A DNA stretch of 48,838 nt from a bacterium (GTDB lineage Bacteria; Planctomycetota; B15-G4): assembly GCA_030428785.1 (NCBI GenBank), contig JAUIEF010000019.1:1-48838 (forward strand). The letters are read 5' to 3'. A model generated the notes under the pieces. That model saw only the letters and a list, made by a program, of their open reading frames with translations, was not told the DNA's origin and made no database searches. Positions 15,563 to 26,176 of the stretch are shown here, one piece after another. How positions within the stretch are numbered: the stretch's first letter is position 1; each line of letters starts with the position of its first letter. Position numbers and translations under genes: made by a program.

Positions 15563-17101
15563 TCAGGCGGGACCGAACCGGATGCCCTGCGCGAGCGGCA
15601 GCTCGTCCGTGTAGTTGATGGTGCAGGTCTGGCGGCGCATGTAGGCCTTCCAGGAGTCCGAGCCGGCCTCGCGGCCGCCGCCCGTGTCCTTCTCGCCGCC
15701 GAACGCGCCGCCGATCTCCGCGCCGCTCGTGCCGATGTTCACGTTCGCGATGCCGCAGTCGCTGCCCGCGTGCCCCAGGAAGCGCTCCGCCGACTGCACG
15801 CCGGTGGTGAACACGGCGCTCGACAGGCCCTGCGGGACGTCGTTCTGGAGCGCGATCGCCTGGTCGAGGTCGCTCACCGTCACGAGGTACACGAGCGGCG
15901 CGAAGGTCTCCTCCTTGAGCAGCGGGAAGTCGGCGGAGACGCGCGCGATGGTCGGCTTCACGAAGTGCCCGCCCTCGCAGCCGGCGACCGTCGCGCGCTC
16001 GCCGCCGCAGAGGATCTCGCCGCCCGCGCGCTTCACGGACTCGACCGCCGCGAGCATCGTCTCGACGGAGCCCTCGTGGATGAGCGGGCCCATGAGCGTC
16101 GTGCCCTCGAGCGGGTCGCCGATGCGCACCTGCCCGTAGGCGTCGACGAGCCGCTTCGTGAACGTCTCCGCGACGGACTCGTGGAGCAGCACGCGGCGCG
16201 TCGTCGTGCAGCGCTGGCCGGCCGTGCCGACCGCGCCGAAGAGCACGGCCGACAGCGCGAGGTCGAGGTTCGCGTCGTCCATGACGAGCAGCGCGTTGTT
16301 GCCGCCGAGCTCGAGCAGCGAGCGCCCGAGGCGGCCGCCGACGACCTCGCCGACGCGCTTGCCCATGCGCACGGAGCCGGTCGCCGAGATGAGCGGGAGG
16401 CGCCGGTCCGCGATCATCGTCTCGCCGACGGGCTGCGCCGTGCCGCAACAGAGGTTGAAGACGCCGCCGAAGCCGTCCGGCTCCATGACCTCGTTCACGA
16501 TGTTCTGCACGGCGATCGCGCAGAGCGGCGTGAGCTCGGAGGGCTTCCAGATCATCGTGTCGCCGCAGACGGCCGCGATGAACGCGTTCCACGACCACAC
16601 GGCGACCGGGAAGTTGAACGCGCTGATGATCCCGATCGGCCCGAGCGGGTGCCACTGCTCGTACATGCGATGGCCGGGGCGCTCGCTGTGCATCGTCTTG
16701 CCGTAGAGCTGGCGCGAGAGACCCACCGCGAAGTCCGCGATGTCGATCATCTCCTGGACCTCGCCCTCGCCCTCGGCGCGGATCTTGCCCATCTCGAGCG
16801 TCACGAGCGCGCCGAGCTCCTCCTTCTTGGCGCGCAGGGCCTCGCCGCAGCGGCGCACGTACTCGCCGCGCTGCGGGGCGGGGAGCAGCCGCCAGCGGAG
16901 GAACGCCTCCTGCGCGGACCCGACGCAGGCCTCGTAGTCGGCGGCGCCGCCGTTGGCGACGAGCCCGAGCGTCGCGCCCGTCGTCGGGTTGGTCGTCGAC
17001 ATCGTGTCGCCGCCGGGGGAGGCGACCCAGCCGCCGGCGTAGACGCCGGAGAGGGGCTCGTCGGTCGCGGGGATGCCGAGGCTCTGGAGGACGTCCTGCA
17101 T
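15563..17101 (-). CDS. ALDH7-family aldehyde dehydrogenase (aminoadipate-semialdehyde dehydrogenase type)
   Basis: The 512-residue soluble enzyme oxidises an aldehyde with NAD(P)+. ALDH7/antiquitin-type features are clear: LEMGKIRAEGEGEVQEMIDI, HPLGPIGIISAFNFPVAVW, the catalytic Glu in LLELGGNNALLV and the catalytic Cys in GTAGQRCTTTRR, and a C-terminal GGEKDTGGGREAGSDSWKAYMRR. Members act on 2-aminoadipate 6-semialdehyde in lysine breakdown; this role is inferred from the subfamily only, and no other lysine-pathway gene is nearby. ATG 17101 is chosen because the longer frame overlaps a TATGCT -10 candidate at 17172-17167. Confidence 0.92.
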   Translation of the reverse strand: MQDVLQSLGIPATDEPLSGVYAGGWVASPGGDTMSTTNPTTGATLGLVANGGAADYEACVGSAQEAFLRWRLLPAPQRGEYVRRCGEALRAKKEELGALVTLEMGKIRAEGEGEVQEMIDIADFAVGLSRQLYGKTMHSERPGHRMYEQWHPLGPIGIISAFNFPVAVWSWNAFIAAVCGDTMIWKPSELTPLCAIAVQNIVNEVMEPDGFGGVFNLCCGTAQPVGETMIADRRLPLISATGSVRMGKRVGEVVGGRLGRSLLELGGNNALLVMDDANLDLALSAVLFGAVGTAGQRCTTTRRVLLHESVAETFTKRLVDAYGQVRIGDPLEGTTLMGPLIHEGSVETMLAAVESVKRAGGEILCGGERATVAGCEGGHFVKPTIARVSADFPLLKEETFAPLVYLVTVSDLDQAIALQNDVPQGLSSAVFTTGVQSAERFLGHAGSDCGIANVNIGTSGAEIGGAFGGEKDTGGGREAGSDSWKAYMRRQTCTINYTDELPLAQGIRFGPA

Positions 17102-17245
17102 GGTGCCGCTCTCCTGCAGCGAGGGGTGACGGGGGACGCTCTTCGGCGCCCCCGGGCGAGCCCGGCAGCATACCAAGCGGCGCCCCGTCGTCGCCGCGCG
17201 CGCGGCGCCCGGCGGACGGCGGAGCGGCTGCTATCCTGGGGCCCC
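17102..17245. promoter_or_regulatory. divergent promoter region of ALDH and the HExxH lipoprotein
   Basis: On the minus strand TATGCT (17172-17167) would give the ALDH mRNA a leader of about 60 bases. On the plus strand TATCCT (17232-17237) ends 8 bases before the GTG at 17246, implying a nearly leaderless transcript. No convincing -35 boxes are seen. Confidence 0.4.
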
Positions 17246-18865
17246 GTGAGCGACCGTCTCCGCCTCCCGAACGCGCGCCGCGCCCGGCCGCGCCGCACCC
17301 TCCCGACCCGTCTGCGACGCGCGTCGCTGCTCGGGCTCGTCGCGGCGGCGCTCGTGTCGACGGCCTGCCGGTCGGCGCCGCGCGCCGCGGTCGCGACGCC
17401 GTGGGGCGAGGCGCGCGCGGCCACGCGCGCCGACGCGGAGCGGGTCGCCGCGCTGCTCGAGGACCTGGCGCCCCGCGTGCGCGCGCTCCTGCCGGACACG
17501 GTCGACCGGCCCACGGACGTGTGGCTCGAGCCCTTCGACGAGGCGGCGGAGGCTTCGGGCCGCCCCGAGGTCGTGGGGCTCACGACCCTCGCCACGGGAC
17601 GCATCCGCGTGCGCCGCGACCGGCTCGGCCGGGACGCGGACTTCGTCCTGGCGCACGAGCTCGTCCACGCGCTGCTCGGCCCGTCCTGGGATCCGCTGCC
17701 CGCGCTCCTCAAGGAGGGCCTGTGCGATGTCGTCGCGGCGCGGCTCGCACCCGAGCCGGCCGTCCGCGTGCACGCGGTGCGCTTCGTGGACGCCGCGTTC
17801 AGCGACCCGGGCATGGCGCTCGAGCTCTCGTACTCCGGGCCGTCGGGCGGCGTCCGGACGCAGGTCGTCATCCCCATCTCGGGGGCCGAGCGGCTCGACC
17901 CCGTGCCGGCGCTCGCCCTCGCCGGCGGGGGACTCGCGGCGCACGAGGACCCGGGCGACGAGTCGGCGCTCTACGGCTACGGGCTGCTCGTCGCCGACCG
18001 GATCGTGCGCCACCTCGGGCTCGACGGCCTGCACGCGCTCTGCCTGCGGGCCGCCGAGGCGGGGCACGAGGTCGTCCCCACGCCGTGGCTCCTCGCGGCG
18101 GCCGGACTCGACGAGGAGCCGGCGAGCTGGCGGCGCGCCCTCGTCCAGGGCCTCGCGACGCCGGAGCTGCAGGCGCAGTGCGAATTCCTCGCGGCCGAGC
18201 TGTCCGGATTCCTGCTGCGGACCTTCCGCTACCGGTTCGCCGGCCTCACGGCCGAGGCCTTCCTCGACCGCTCGCTGCCCACGGTGGGGTGGCGCGGCGG
18301 CGAGACGCGGGTGGCCGTGGCCATGGTCGACGGCGTCCGCAGCGGGCTCGAGCGCCACTGGGACCTCACGGGCCCGCGACCCCTCGCGCCCGGCGACGCC
18401 TGGTCCCTGCGCGACGGGGCCGCCCAGCACCTCACGAGCCTCCTCCCGCCGACCGCCGAGGAGCCCTGGCTCACGCTGAGCCGGCTCGCGCTCGCCTCGA
18501 CCGGGGCGCCGCGGTCGGGCCGCGCCGCGCCCCTCGCGGGGACCGCCGGCGCGCGGGTCGACACCTACATCAAGGTGGGGCGCGACGACGACGGCGTGTG
18601 GATCGAGAGCCTGCACCCGCAGGGCCTCGAGCACTTCGTCGTGGAGCTCGACGGGGTCGTCGTGGCCGATCTCGAGGCGGGCCGGAACGTCGTCGTGGGG
18701 GGCGACCCCCGCGGGTGGTTCCGCGTCACGGCGCGCCTGCCCGGCGACCTCGACCTCGACCGCGCCCGGCTCTTCGCGCCGTCGGCCAACCTGCGCGTCG
18801 TGCAGCGGGTCTCCGGAGCGCGCGACGACGACCACTACCCGTGGGCGATCCCCCGCGTCCGCTGA
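17246..18865 (+). CDS. lipoprotein with HExxH zinc-metallopeptidase-like motif
   Basis: The 539-residue protein starts with a basic region and the hydrophobic stretch LLGLVAAALVSTAC, where the Cys is a probable lipid-anchor site. VLAHELVHALLG gives His137-Glu138-x-x-His141, followed by LLKEGLCDVVA with Glu157 as a possible third zinc ligand, the arrangement of gluzincin peptidases. The C-terminal 100 residues (RVDTYIKVGRDDDGVWIESLHPQG onwards) look like a beta domain. I cannot name a peptidase family. The GTG start follows a TATCCT box by 8 bases. It is monocistronic: a hairpin follows at 18905. Confidence 0.8.
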   Translation: MSDRLRLPNARRARPRRTLPTRLRRASLLGLVAAALVSTACRSAPRAAVATPWGEARAATRADAERVAALLEDLAPRVRALLPDTVDRPTDVWLEPFDEAAEASGRPEVVGLTTLATGRIRVRRDRLGRDADFVLAHELVHALLGPSWDPLPALLKEGLCDVVAARLAPEPAVRVHAVRFVDAAFSDPGMALELSYSGPSGGVRTQVVIPISGAERLDPVPALALAGGGLAAHEDPGDESALYGYGLLVADRIVRHLGLDGLHALCLRAAEAGHEVVPTPWLLAAAGLDEEPASWRRALVQGLATPELQAQCEFLAAELSGFLLRTFRYRFAGLTAEAFLDRSLPTVGWRGGETRVAVAMVDGVRSGLERHWDLTGPRPLAPGDAWSLRDGAAQHLTSLLPPTAEEPWLTLSRLALASTGAPRSGRAAPLAGTAGARVDTYIKVGRDDDGVWIESLHPQGLEHFVVELDGVVVADLEAGRNVVVGGDPRGWFRVTARLPGDLDLDRARLFAPSANLRVVQRVSGARDDDHYPWAIPRVR

Positions 18866-18904
18866 CGGACGCGCCCGTGTCGACGACCCCCGCTTCACGG
18901 GTGA

Positions 18905-18921
18905 GATCCGCGACACGGATC
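18905..18921 (+). terminator. hairpin after the lipoprotein gene
   Basis: GATCCG and CGGATC pair perfectly around the loop CGACA, 40 bases after the stop. There is no T-run, so factor-dependent ending is equally possible. Confidence 0.35.
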
Positions 18922-19113
18922 CGACATCCCGTCGTCCCGACGCCTTCACACGGGACCTGTACCTTCGCCCGGGTCCTGAGGACGAAACCGGTTCCCGAAC
19001 GTCACTTCGGGGTACGTCGCGAGATCACCCGCCACCTGCTCGAGCCACCCTCACTGCCTCAGCATCAGGCTCGCGGTGGTCGATCTCCCGGGAACCGCTC
19101 GTCGCTTGGACCA

Positions 19114-19178
19114 GCAGGATGGAGTGGATGCCTCCGGTGGTACTTCGGGGTCCACCGGAGGCCATCCCTTCCTCCTGC
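19114..19178 (+). repeat. long inverted repeat just upstream of the response-regulator gene
   Basis: GCCTCCGGTGG (19130-19140) pairs perfectly with CCACCGGAGGC (19152-19162) around an 11-base loop. The stem continues with GGAT/ATCC past a one-base bulge, a GGAG/CTTC segment with one G-T pair and GCAGGA/TCCTGC at the base. It ends 39 bases before the ATG. It may act as a 5' UTR structure, an operator or an upstream terminator. Confidence 0.6.
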
Positions 19179-19217
19179 GGGCTTCCCTCCCGGCCCGGCC
19201 CCGGTGACACTGTGCGC

Positions 19218-19931
19218 ATGAGTTCCATCCGCAGCATCCTGGTCGTCGAAGACGACGCGGACATCGCCAACCTCGTCCGCATGAACCTGGAGAAGGAAGG
19301 CTACGAGGTCACCTGGGCGCCCGACGGTCGCGAGGGCATCCAGCTGTTCGACCAGGGGGCGTACGACCTGGTCATGCTCGACCTCATGCTCCCGCACGTG
19401 GACGGCATGGAGGTGTGCCGCCACATCCGCAACTCCGAGCGCTACGTCCCCGTGATGATGCTCACGGCGAAGGGCGAGGACGCGAACAAGGTCGCGGGCC
19501 TCGAGATCGGCGCCGACGACTACATCACGAAGCCGTTCTCCATCGCGGAGGTGCTCGCGCGCGTCAAGGCGCTCGGCCGCCGCGTCGAGATGCTCACCGG
19601 GCTCGCGCAGGAGCCGGGCGAGAAGGTGCTCGAGTTCGGCGACCTGCGTCTCGAGATCGACAAGCGGCGCGTCCTGCGCGACGACGAGGACCTCAAGCTC
19701 ACGCAGAAGGAGTTCGAGATCCTGCGCATCCTCGCGCTCACGCCGGGGCGACCGTACTCGCGGCGCACGCTGTGCGAGCGCGCGGGCGTCGAGAGCTTCG
19801 ACGGCACGGACCGCACCATCGACACGCACATCAAGCGGCTGCGCGCGAAGATCGAGAGCGACCGGAACCGGCCGACCTACGTCCTGACGGTGTGGGGATT
19901 CGGCTACAAGTTCACCGACAAGTTCTGCTGA
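19218..19931 (+). CDS. OmpR/PhoB-family response regulator
   Basis: The 237-residue protein has an N-terminal receiver domain with acidic residues 11-13, the phospho-acceptor Asp55 in VMLDLMLPHVDG, Thr in MLTAKGE and Lys in ITKPFS. A C-terminal winged helix follows (LKLTQKEFEILRIL, GTDRTIDTHIKRLRAKIE, VLTVWGFGYKF). It binds DNA when phosphorylated, presumably by the kinase 40 bases downstream. ATG 19218 is chosen because residues begin directly at the receiver; a longer frame crosses the inverted repeat. The regulon is unknown: the sequence looks PhoB-like but no pho gene is near. Confidence 0.95.
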   Translation: MSSIRSILVVEDDADIANLVRMNLEKEGYEVTWAPDGREGIQLFDQGAYDLVMLDLMLPHVDGMEVCRHIRNSERYVPVMMLTAKGEDANKVAGLEIGADDYITKPFSIAEVLARVKALGRRVEMLTGLAQEPGEKVLEFGDLRLEIDKRRVLRDDEDLKLTQKEFEILRILALTPGRPYSRRTLCERAGVESFDGTDRTIDTHIKRLRAKIESDRNRPTYVLTVWGFGYKFTDKFC

Positions 19932-19971
19932 TCCGTCCCGCGCGGGGCGGACGCGAGAGCGGGGGCGGCAC

Positions 19972-21033
19972 GTGGCGCGATTCGTCGAGAGCCTGACGCC
20001 GCGACTCGCCGCGGTGCTCCTGCTCGGGCTGCTGCTCGAGGAGGCGCTCTTCCTCGGGCTCTCGGGCGTCGCGGCCGCCGACGCCGGCTGGCCGCGCGTC
20101 GTCTCGACGCTCGCGGCGCTCGCCGTGCTCACGTGGGCCGTGGACTGGGCCGTCATGCGCCGCATCCGCCGCCTCAACCGCGACCTGCGCGAGGTCGCCG
20201 ACGGTCACCTGCACCTCACGCTGTCGAGCCGCGCGCAGGACGAGGTCGGCGAGCTCACGGCGAGCATCAACGCGCTCGTCACGACGCTGCGCGACAACTA
20301 CGACGAGCTGCGCACGAACGACGAGCTCCGGCGCCGCCTCGTCGCGAACGTCTCGCACGAGCTGCGCACGCCGCTCACGTCCATCCAGGGCTACCTCGAG
20401 ACGGCGCGCTCCGCGGGGCCCGGCAGCCCGGACCTCCAGACGAACATCGAGATCTGCCACCGCGAGACGAAGCGCCTCGCGAACCTGGTCCAGGACCTCT
20501 TCCAGCTCAGCAAGCTCGACACGCACCAGCTCGAATTCCACTTCGAGACGGTCTCGGTGGTGGAGCTCGCCGACCAGATCGGCCTCGCGTTCGAGCAGCG
20601 CATGGAGGAGAAGGAGATCGAGTTCGTGAGGAGCTTCCCCGACGACCCGCTCGAGGTCGTCGGCGACGGGAACCGCCTCGGTCAGGTCATCACGAACCTG
20701 CTGGGCAACGCCGCGGTGTTCACGCGACCGGGCGGGCGCATCGAGCTCGCGTGCGAGCGGCGCGGCGACCAGGTCGTGTGCAGCGTGTCGGACAACGGCA
20801 TCGGCATCGCCGCCAAGGACCTGCCGCACATCTTCGACAGCTTCTTCCACCTCGAGAAGTCGCGCACGCGCAACCTCGGGGGCACGGGGCTCGGCCTCGC
20901 CATCTGCAAGGCGATCATGGACGCGCACGGCGGCGAGCTGCTCGTCGAGAGCCGCGAGGGCGAGGGGACCCGCTTCTGGTTCGAGCTGGCCGTCGCCCGT
21001 CAGCCCGACGACGAGCCCGCGCGCGGCGGCTGA
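19972..21033 (+). CDS. membrane sensor histidine kinase, partner of the upstream response regulator
   Basis: The 353-residue protein starts at GTG 19972. Two membrane helices (residues of about 11-35 and 43-62) enclose almost no periplasmic loop. A HAMP-like segment follows (RRIRRLNRDLREVADGHLH), then the phospho-accepting His129 in VSHELRTPLTSI and a complete ATPase domain: NLLGNAAVFT, DNGIGIAAKD, FFHLEKSRTRNLGGTGLGLAI. The lack of a sensor loop suggests sensing within the membrane or through a partner. It is in an operon with the response regulator and ends 13 bases from the convergent ZIP gene. Confidence 0.93.
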   Translation: MARFVESLTPRLAAVLLLGLLLEEALFLGLSGVAAADAGWPRVVSTLAALAVLTWAVDWAVMRRIRRLNRDLREVADGHLHLTLSSRAQDEVGELTASINALVTTLRDNYDELRTNDELRRRLVANVSHELRTPLTSIQGYLETARSAGPGSPDLQTNIEICHRETKRLANLVQDLFQLSKLDTHQLEFHFETVSVVELADQIGLAFEQRMEEKEIEFVRSFPDDPLEVVGDGNRLGQVITNLLGNAAVFTRPGGRIELACERRGDQVVCSVSDNGIGIAAKDLPHIFDSFFHLEKSRTRNLGGTGLGLAICKAIMDAHGGELLVESREGEGTRFWFELAVARQPDDEPARGG

Positions 21034-21046
21034 GGCGCGCGGGCGC

Positions 21047-21805
21047 TCAGTGCGTCCACTCCGTCGCGACGACGAACACGGCGAGCCCACCGAGCAGGCC
21101 GAGCACGCGACCCGTGCGCTGCTCGCGGCCGTGGAACACCTCCGGGAGCAGGTTGTAGGCCGCGACGTAGAGGAAGGTGCCCGCGGCGAGCCCCTCGAGC
21201 ACGGGGGTCCACGCGGAGGCCGCGTCCTCGAGCCCCTGCACGAGGCTGCCGAGCAGCAACCCGACCGGCGACGCCGCGGCGAAGATCAGCAGGAACACCC
21301 ACGCCCGCGCGACGGGCAGCGACGCGAGGCGCATGACCGTCGCGAGCGAGAAGCTCTCCGCCGCCTTGTGCACCGCGATCGCGACGATCATCGGCTGGAG
21401 CGCGTCGGGCCGCCCGGCGAGCGTCGAGAGCCCGAGGCCCACGACGAACGCGTGCGCGGTGAGTCCGCCGAAGGTGCCGATCCACACGACGAGGTGTCCG
21501 CCGCGGTCCGCGACGCGTTCGCGCAGCCAGATGTGCTCGAGCACGAAGAGCAGCAGGAGCCCGGCGAGCACCGCGGCCCACGGGAGGCGCGCGGTGCCGT
21601 GGTCCGCGCCTTCTCCGGCGCGGTGGCTGCCGTGCCCCAGCTCGGGCAGCAGCTCGAGGAAGAGCGCGCCCAGGAAGACGCCCGCCGCGATGGAGAGCAG
21701 GACGTGCAGGCTGCGGTCCGACCACGTGCGGACGAGCGGCAGGAGGGCGCCGACCACGGCGACGCCCATGAGCAGCAGGCTGGCTTGGAGCAGGGAGGGA
21801 TCCAT
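21047..21805 (-). CDS. ZIP-family divalent metal transporter
   Basis: The 252-residue protein has about eight membrane helices. Metal-site motifs are present in the expected helices: HAFVVGLGLS (helix 4) and HKAAESFSLA (helix 5), and a His-rich cytoplasmic loop HGSHRAGEGADH lies after the second helix. Members import zinc, iron or other divalent metals; the substrate cannot be told. A TATGCT box at 21844-21839 would give a 33-base leader. Confidence 0.92.
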   Translation of the reverse strand: MDPSLLQASLLLMGVAVVGALLPLVRTWSDRSLHVLLSIAAGVFLGALFLELLPELGHGSHRAGEGADHGTARLPWAAVLAGLLLLFVLEHIWLRERVADRGGHLVVWIGTFGGLTAHAFVVGLGLSTLAGRPDALQPMIVAIAVHKAAESFSLATVMRLASLPVARAWVFLLIFAAASPVGLLLGSLVQGLEDAASAWTPVLEGLAAGTFLYVAAYNLLPEVFHGREQRTGRVLGLLGGLAVFVVATEWTH

Positions 21806-21886
21806 GGATCGCAGGCCATGGGCGGCCGGAGCGGACCGAGCATAGGCTTCGGGCTCCGGCGCGGGAATCCCTCCCGCGCGGCGACG

Positions 21887-22263
21887 TCAGCCGGCGGCCT
21901 TCACCGCGTGCAGCGCGGCCTTTACGCGCTCGTACTCCGCCTGCACCGAGGCCATCACGGACGCGGCGCCGCTCACGTCGCCGGCGCGGCCCATGGCCTC
22001 GACCTGACGGCACAGCTCCGCGAGCCGGAGCGCGCCGAGCGTCGCGGCGCTGCCCTTGACGGCGTGCGCGTTCTCGAAGGCCGCCGTCGCGTCCCCGGCC
22101 TGGACCGCCGCCGCGACGTCGATGAGGCGCGCCGGCGCGTCGTCGAGGAAGATGTCGATGATCTCGAACAGCATGTCGTTGCTGCCGTCGTCGGACAGCA
22201 TGCGCAGGCCGTCGAGCGTCGCGGCGTCGAGAGTGTCCGAGACGCCCTGGGGGTCGTTGACGT

Positions 22264-22267
<4 letters not shown>
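21887..22267 (-). CDS. Hpt phosphotransfer protein
   Basis: The 126-residue four-helix Hpt protein has its phospho-accepting His68 in NAHAVKGSAATLGA and the typical RLAELCRQVE helix. ATG 22267 overlaps the hybrid-kinase stop (ATGA), so it is coupled to that kinase and is probably its phosphorelay partner. No response regulator with an output domain lies next to it, so the end point of the relay is unknown. Confidence 0.92.
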
Positions 22268-24528
<2,261 letters not shown>

Positions 24529-24663
24529 CGCGGAGCTGCGCGGCGTGCGCAGCGCGGGGAAGGGTGGGGACGGGCCCTGGGGGCTCCCCCCCGGATCGGT
24601 CGGAACCGAGCCGGACCTTCACTGGAATCAGGCCGCGATCCGCGCGGGGCGCGGGGCCCGGGA

Positions 24664-24680
24664 CCGGAACGGCGTTCCGG
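24664..24680 (-). terminator. hairpin after the polysaccharide gene cluster
   Basis: CCGGAAC and GTTCCGG pair perfectly around the loop GGC, 50 bases past the stop at 24731 and before the hybrid-kinase gene. There is no T-run. The remaining bases of the 24529-24730 gap show no gene. Confidence 0.35.
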
Positions 24681-24730
24681 GCGGCGTGCGCCCGGGCCGC
24701 CTGCGCGCGGCGTGGGCCGAGCCCCGGGTC

Positions 24731-26152
24731 TCAGTACCGGATGGGCAGGCGCCAGGCGCGCAGCGTGAAGAGCGAGAGGAAGCCCTTGCCGAGCCACTTG
24801 AGGTCGCTCCAGCCGGTGCGCGTCTCGGCGTAGAGCGCCTCGAGCAGGAGCTTGTCCTCGTCGGCCGCGTCCTCGGGCGTGCCGAGCGGGGCCGGGCCGA
24901 GGAGCCCGACGGGCGCGCCCTCGCGCACCTTCTCCCAGTCCTCGGTGTGTCGGCGGCTCACCTCGGGCGTGAGCGGCTGGACGCCCACGAGCGAGAGGTC
25001 GCCGGAGATCACGGCCACCAGCCGCGGCAGGTGGCGCAGCAGCGGGATGCGCGTCGCCGCCTCGCGCGTCTCGAACGTGCGCGGCACCGCGCGGCCCTGC
25101 TCGTCGGTGGTCGTGCGGTTGCCGCAGAGCGTCACGCGACGCAGCGGCCGCTTGCGGTCCACGCGCCACGAGTCGGCGAGCATGATCGGCCAGAGCGGCA
25201 GCGAGAGCACGAGCAGCAGCGCGCCGGCGACGCGGTCCACGGCGCGGCGCACCATGGCGCCGGGCGTGTGCCCGGAGAGGTCCGCGAGCAGCGCCGTGTC
25301 GGTCACGTGCACGGCCACGCCGGTGTCGACGCGGATGAGGTCCTTCTTCCACGCGATGGCGTTCTCGAGCTCGACCATCGGTCCGACGTAGGTGTTCGGG
25401 AGGACGACCGTGTTGCGGAGCGTCGACTTCGCGTCGATCACGACGTTGTCCGAGAGGACGACGCCGCCCTCGAGCGTGACGCCCGCCTTGACGGAGGCGC
25501 CCTGACCGGCGAAGACCGGGCCGTCGTGGGAGAGGTCCCACGGCAGCGACGCCTGGCGGCGCACGACGACGCCCTCGGGGAGCTGGCGACCCGGGACGAG
25601 CAGCCCCGGGAAGCGGCCCGCGAGCGCGTCGAGGTTCGCCGTGTGGAAGGCCTTCAGCGAGTCGACGGCGAGCGCGTTCGCGCCCTCCATGTCGATGTCC
25701 TGGATGTTCCACTCGTTGCCGCGCACGACGCGCCACAGGCCGGCGGACCGGCCGTTCACCATGGCGCGGAGCGTGCAGCCCTCGTGCGCCGTCGCGACGC
25801 TCAGGAAGCGCCCGACGAACGACGAGCGCAGCACGTCGGCGTGCATGGCGACGTACTCGTCGCCCAGGAACGAGCCCACGCGCGCGGCGATGGCGTCGAA
25901 GCCCTCGTTGCCGCGGGTGGGGAGGAAGCGGATCGTCGCGCCGAAGCGCGAGCCGTTGCCGAGCTCGCGCTCGACGAGCGTCGCGCGGTCGGACGTCGCG
26001 ACGACCATCTCGCGCACGCCCGCGGCGACCAGGCTCTCGACGGCGTGCACCACGAGGGACTTGCCGCACACGGGCAGCATGGCCGTGCAGGTGTGGTCGG
26101 TCAGCGGGGCGAGCTTCCCGAGGTCCCGGTCGGCGAGCAGCAGGGCTTTCAC
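24731..26152 (-). CDS. fusion: nucleotidyltransferase-like domain, hexapeptide repeats, degenerate phosphoglycosyl-transferase-like domain
   Basis: The 473-residue protein has three parts. Residues 1-190 resemble sugar-phosphate nucleotidyltransferases (APLTDHTCTAMLPVCGKSLV), but the usual GGxGxRL loop is replaced by LLADRDLGKL. Residues of about 210-260 carry left-handed beta-helix hexapeptides (GPVFAGQGASVKAGVTLEGG). Residues 304-400 resemble the WbaP/PglC sugar-transferase core with one membrane segment (VAGALLLVLSLPLWPIML) and GDLSLVGVQPLTPE. The catalytic Asp-Glu seen in the neighbour (VDELPQL) is missing: the matching place reads LRHLPRL (Arg373-His374) with a short deletion before it. 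It may be a regulatory or scaffold subunit for polysaccharide initiation. It follows the active-looking transferase by 24 bases. Confidence 0.82.
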   Translation of the reverse strand: MKALLLADRDLGKLAPLTDHTCTAMLPVCGKSLVVHAVESLVAAGVREMVVATSDRATLVERELGNGSRFGATIRFLPTRGNEGFDAIAARVGSFLGDEYVAMHADVLRSSFVGRFLSVATAHEGCTLRAMVNGRSAGLWRVVRGNEWNIQDIDMEGANALAVDSLKAFHTANLDALAGRFPGLLVPGRQLPEGVVVRRQASLPWDLSHDGPVFAGQGASVKAGVTLEGGVVLSDNVVIDAKSTLRNTVVLPNTYVGPMVELENAIAWKKDLIRVDTGVAVHVTDTALLADLSGHTPGAMVRRAVDRVAGALLLVLSLPLWPIMLADSWRVDRKRPLRRVTLCGNRTTTDEQGRAVPRTFETREAATRIPLLRHLPRLVAVISGDLSLVGVQPLTPEVSRRHTEDWEKVREGAPVGLLGPAPLGTPEDAADEDKLLLEALYAETRTGWSDLKWLGKGFLSLFTLRAWRLPIRY

Positions 26153-26176
26153 GGACGGATCTCCTGTCTTCCGGCG

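Larger units (their letters stand above)
18866..19217. other. 352-base intergenic region with two hairpins, no gene
   Basis: This stretch is visibly less GC-rich than its flanks. It holds a 6-bp hairpin at 18905-18921, the long hairpin at 19114-19178 and two copies of ACTTCGGGGT (19004-19013 and 19142-19151, the second in the loop of the long hairpin). I see no tRNA, no small ORF with coding character and no clear promoter, although one for the response regulator must lie here. Confidence 0.6.

Noticed and set aside
14927..18865. A 1312-residue plus-strand open frame
   Set aside because: Only its last 540 codons (from GTG 17246) encode the lipoprotein. The earlier part is antisense to larB and ALDH, is rich in Arg, Asp and His and shows no motif: a GC-driven shadow.
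18866..19217. A tRNA, riboswitch or small RNA in the less GC-rich gap
   Set aside because: No cloverleaf arms or T-loop (GGTTCGA) in a suitable frame and no recognisable riboswitch core; only the hairpins are reported.
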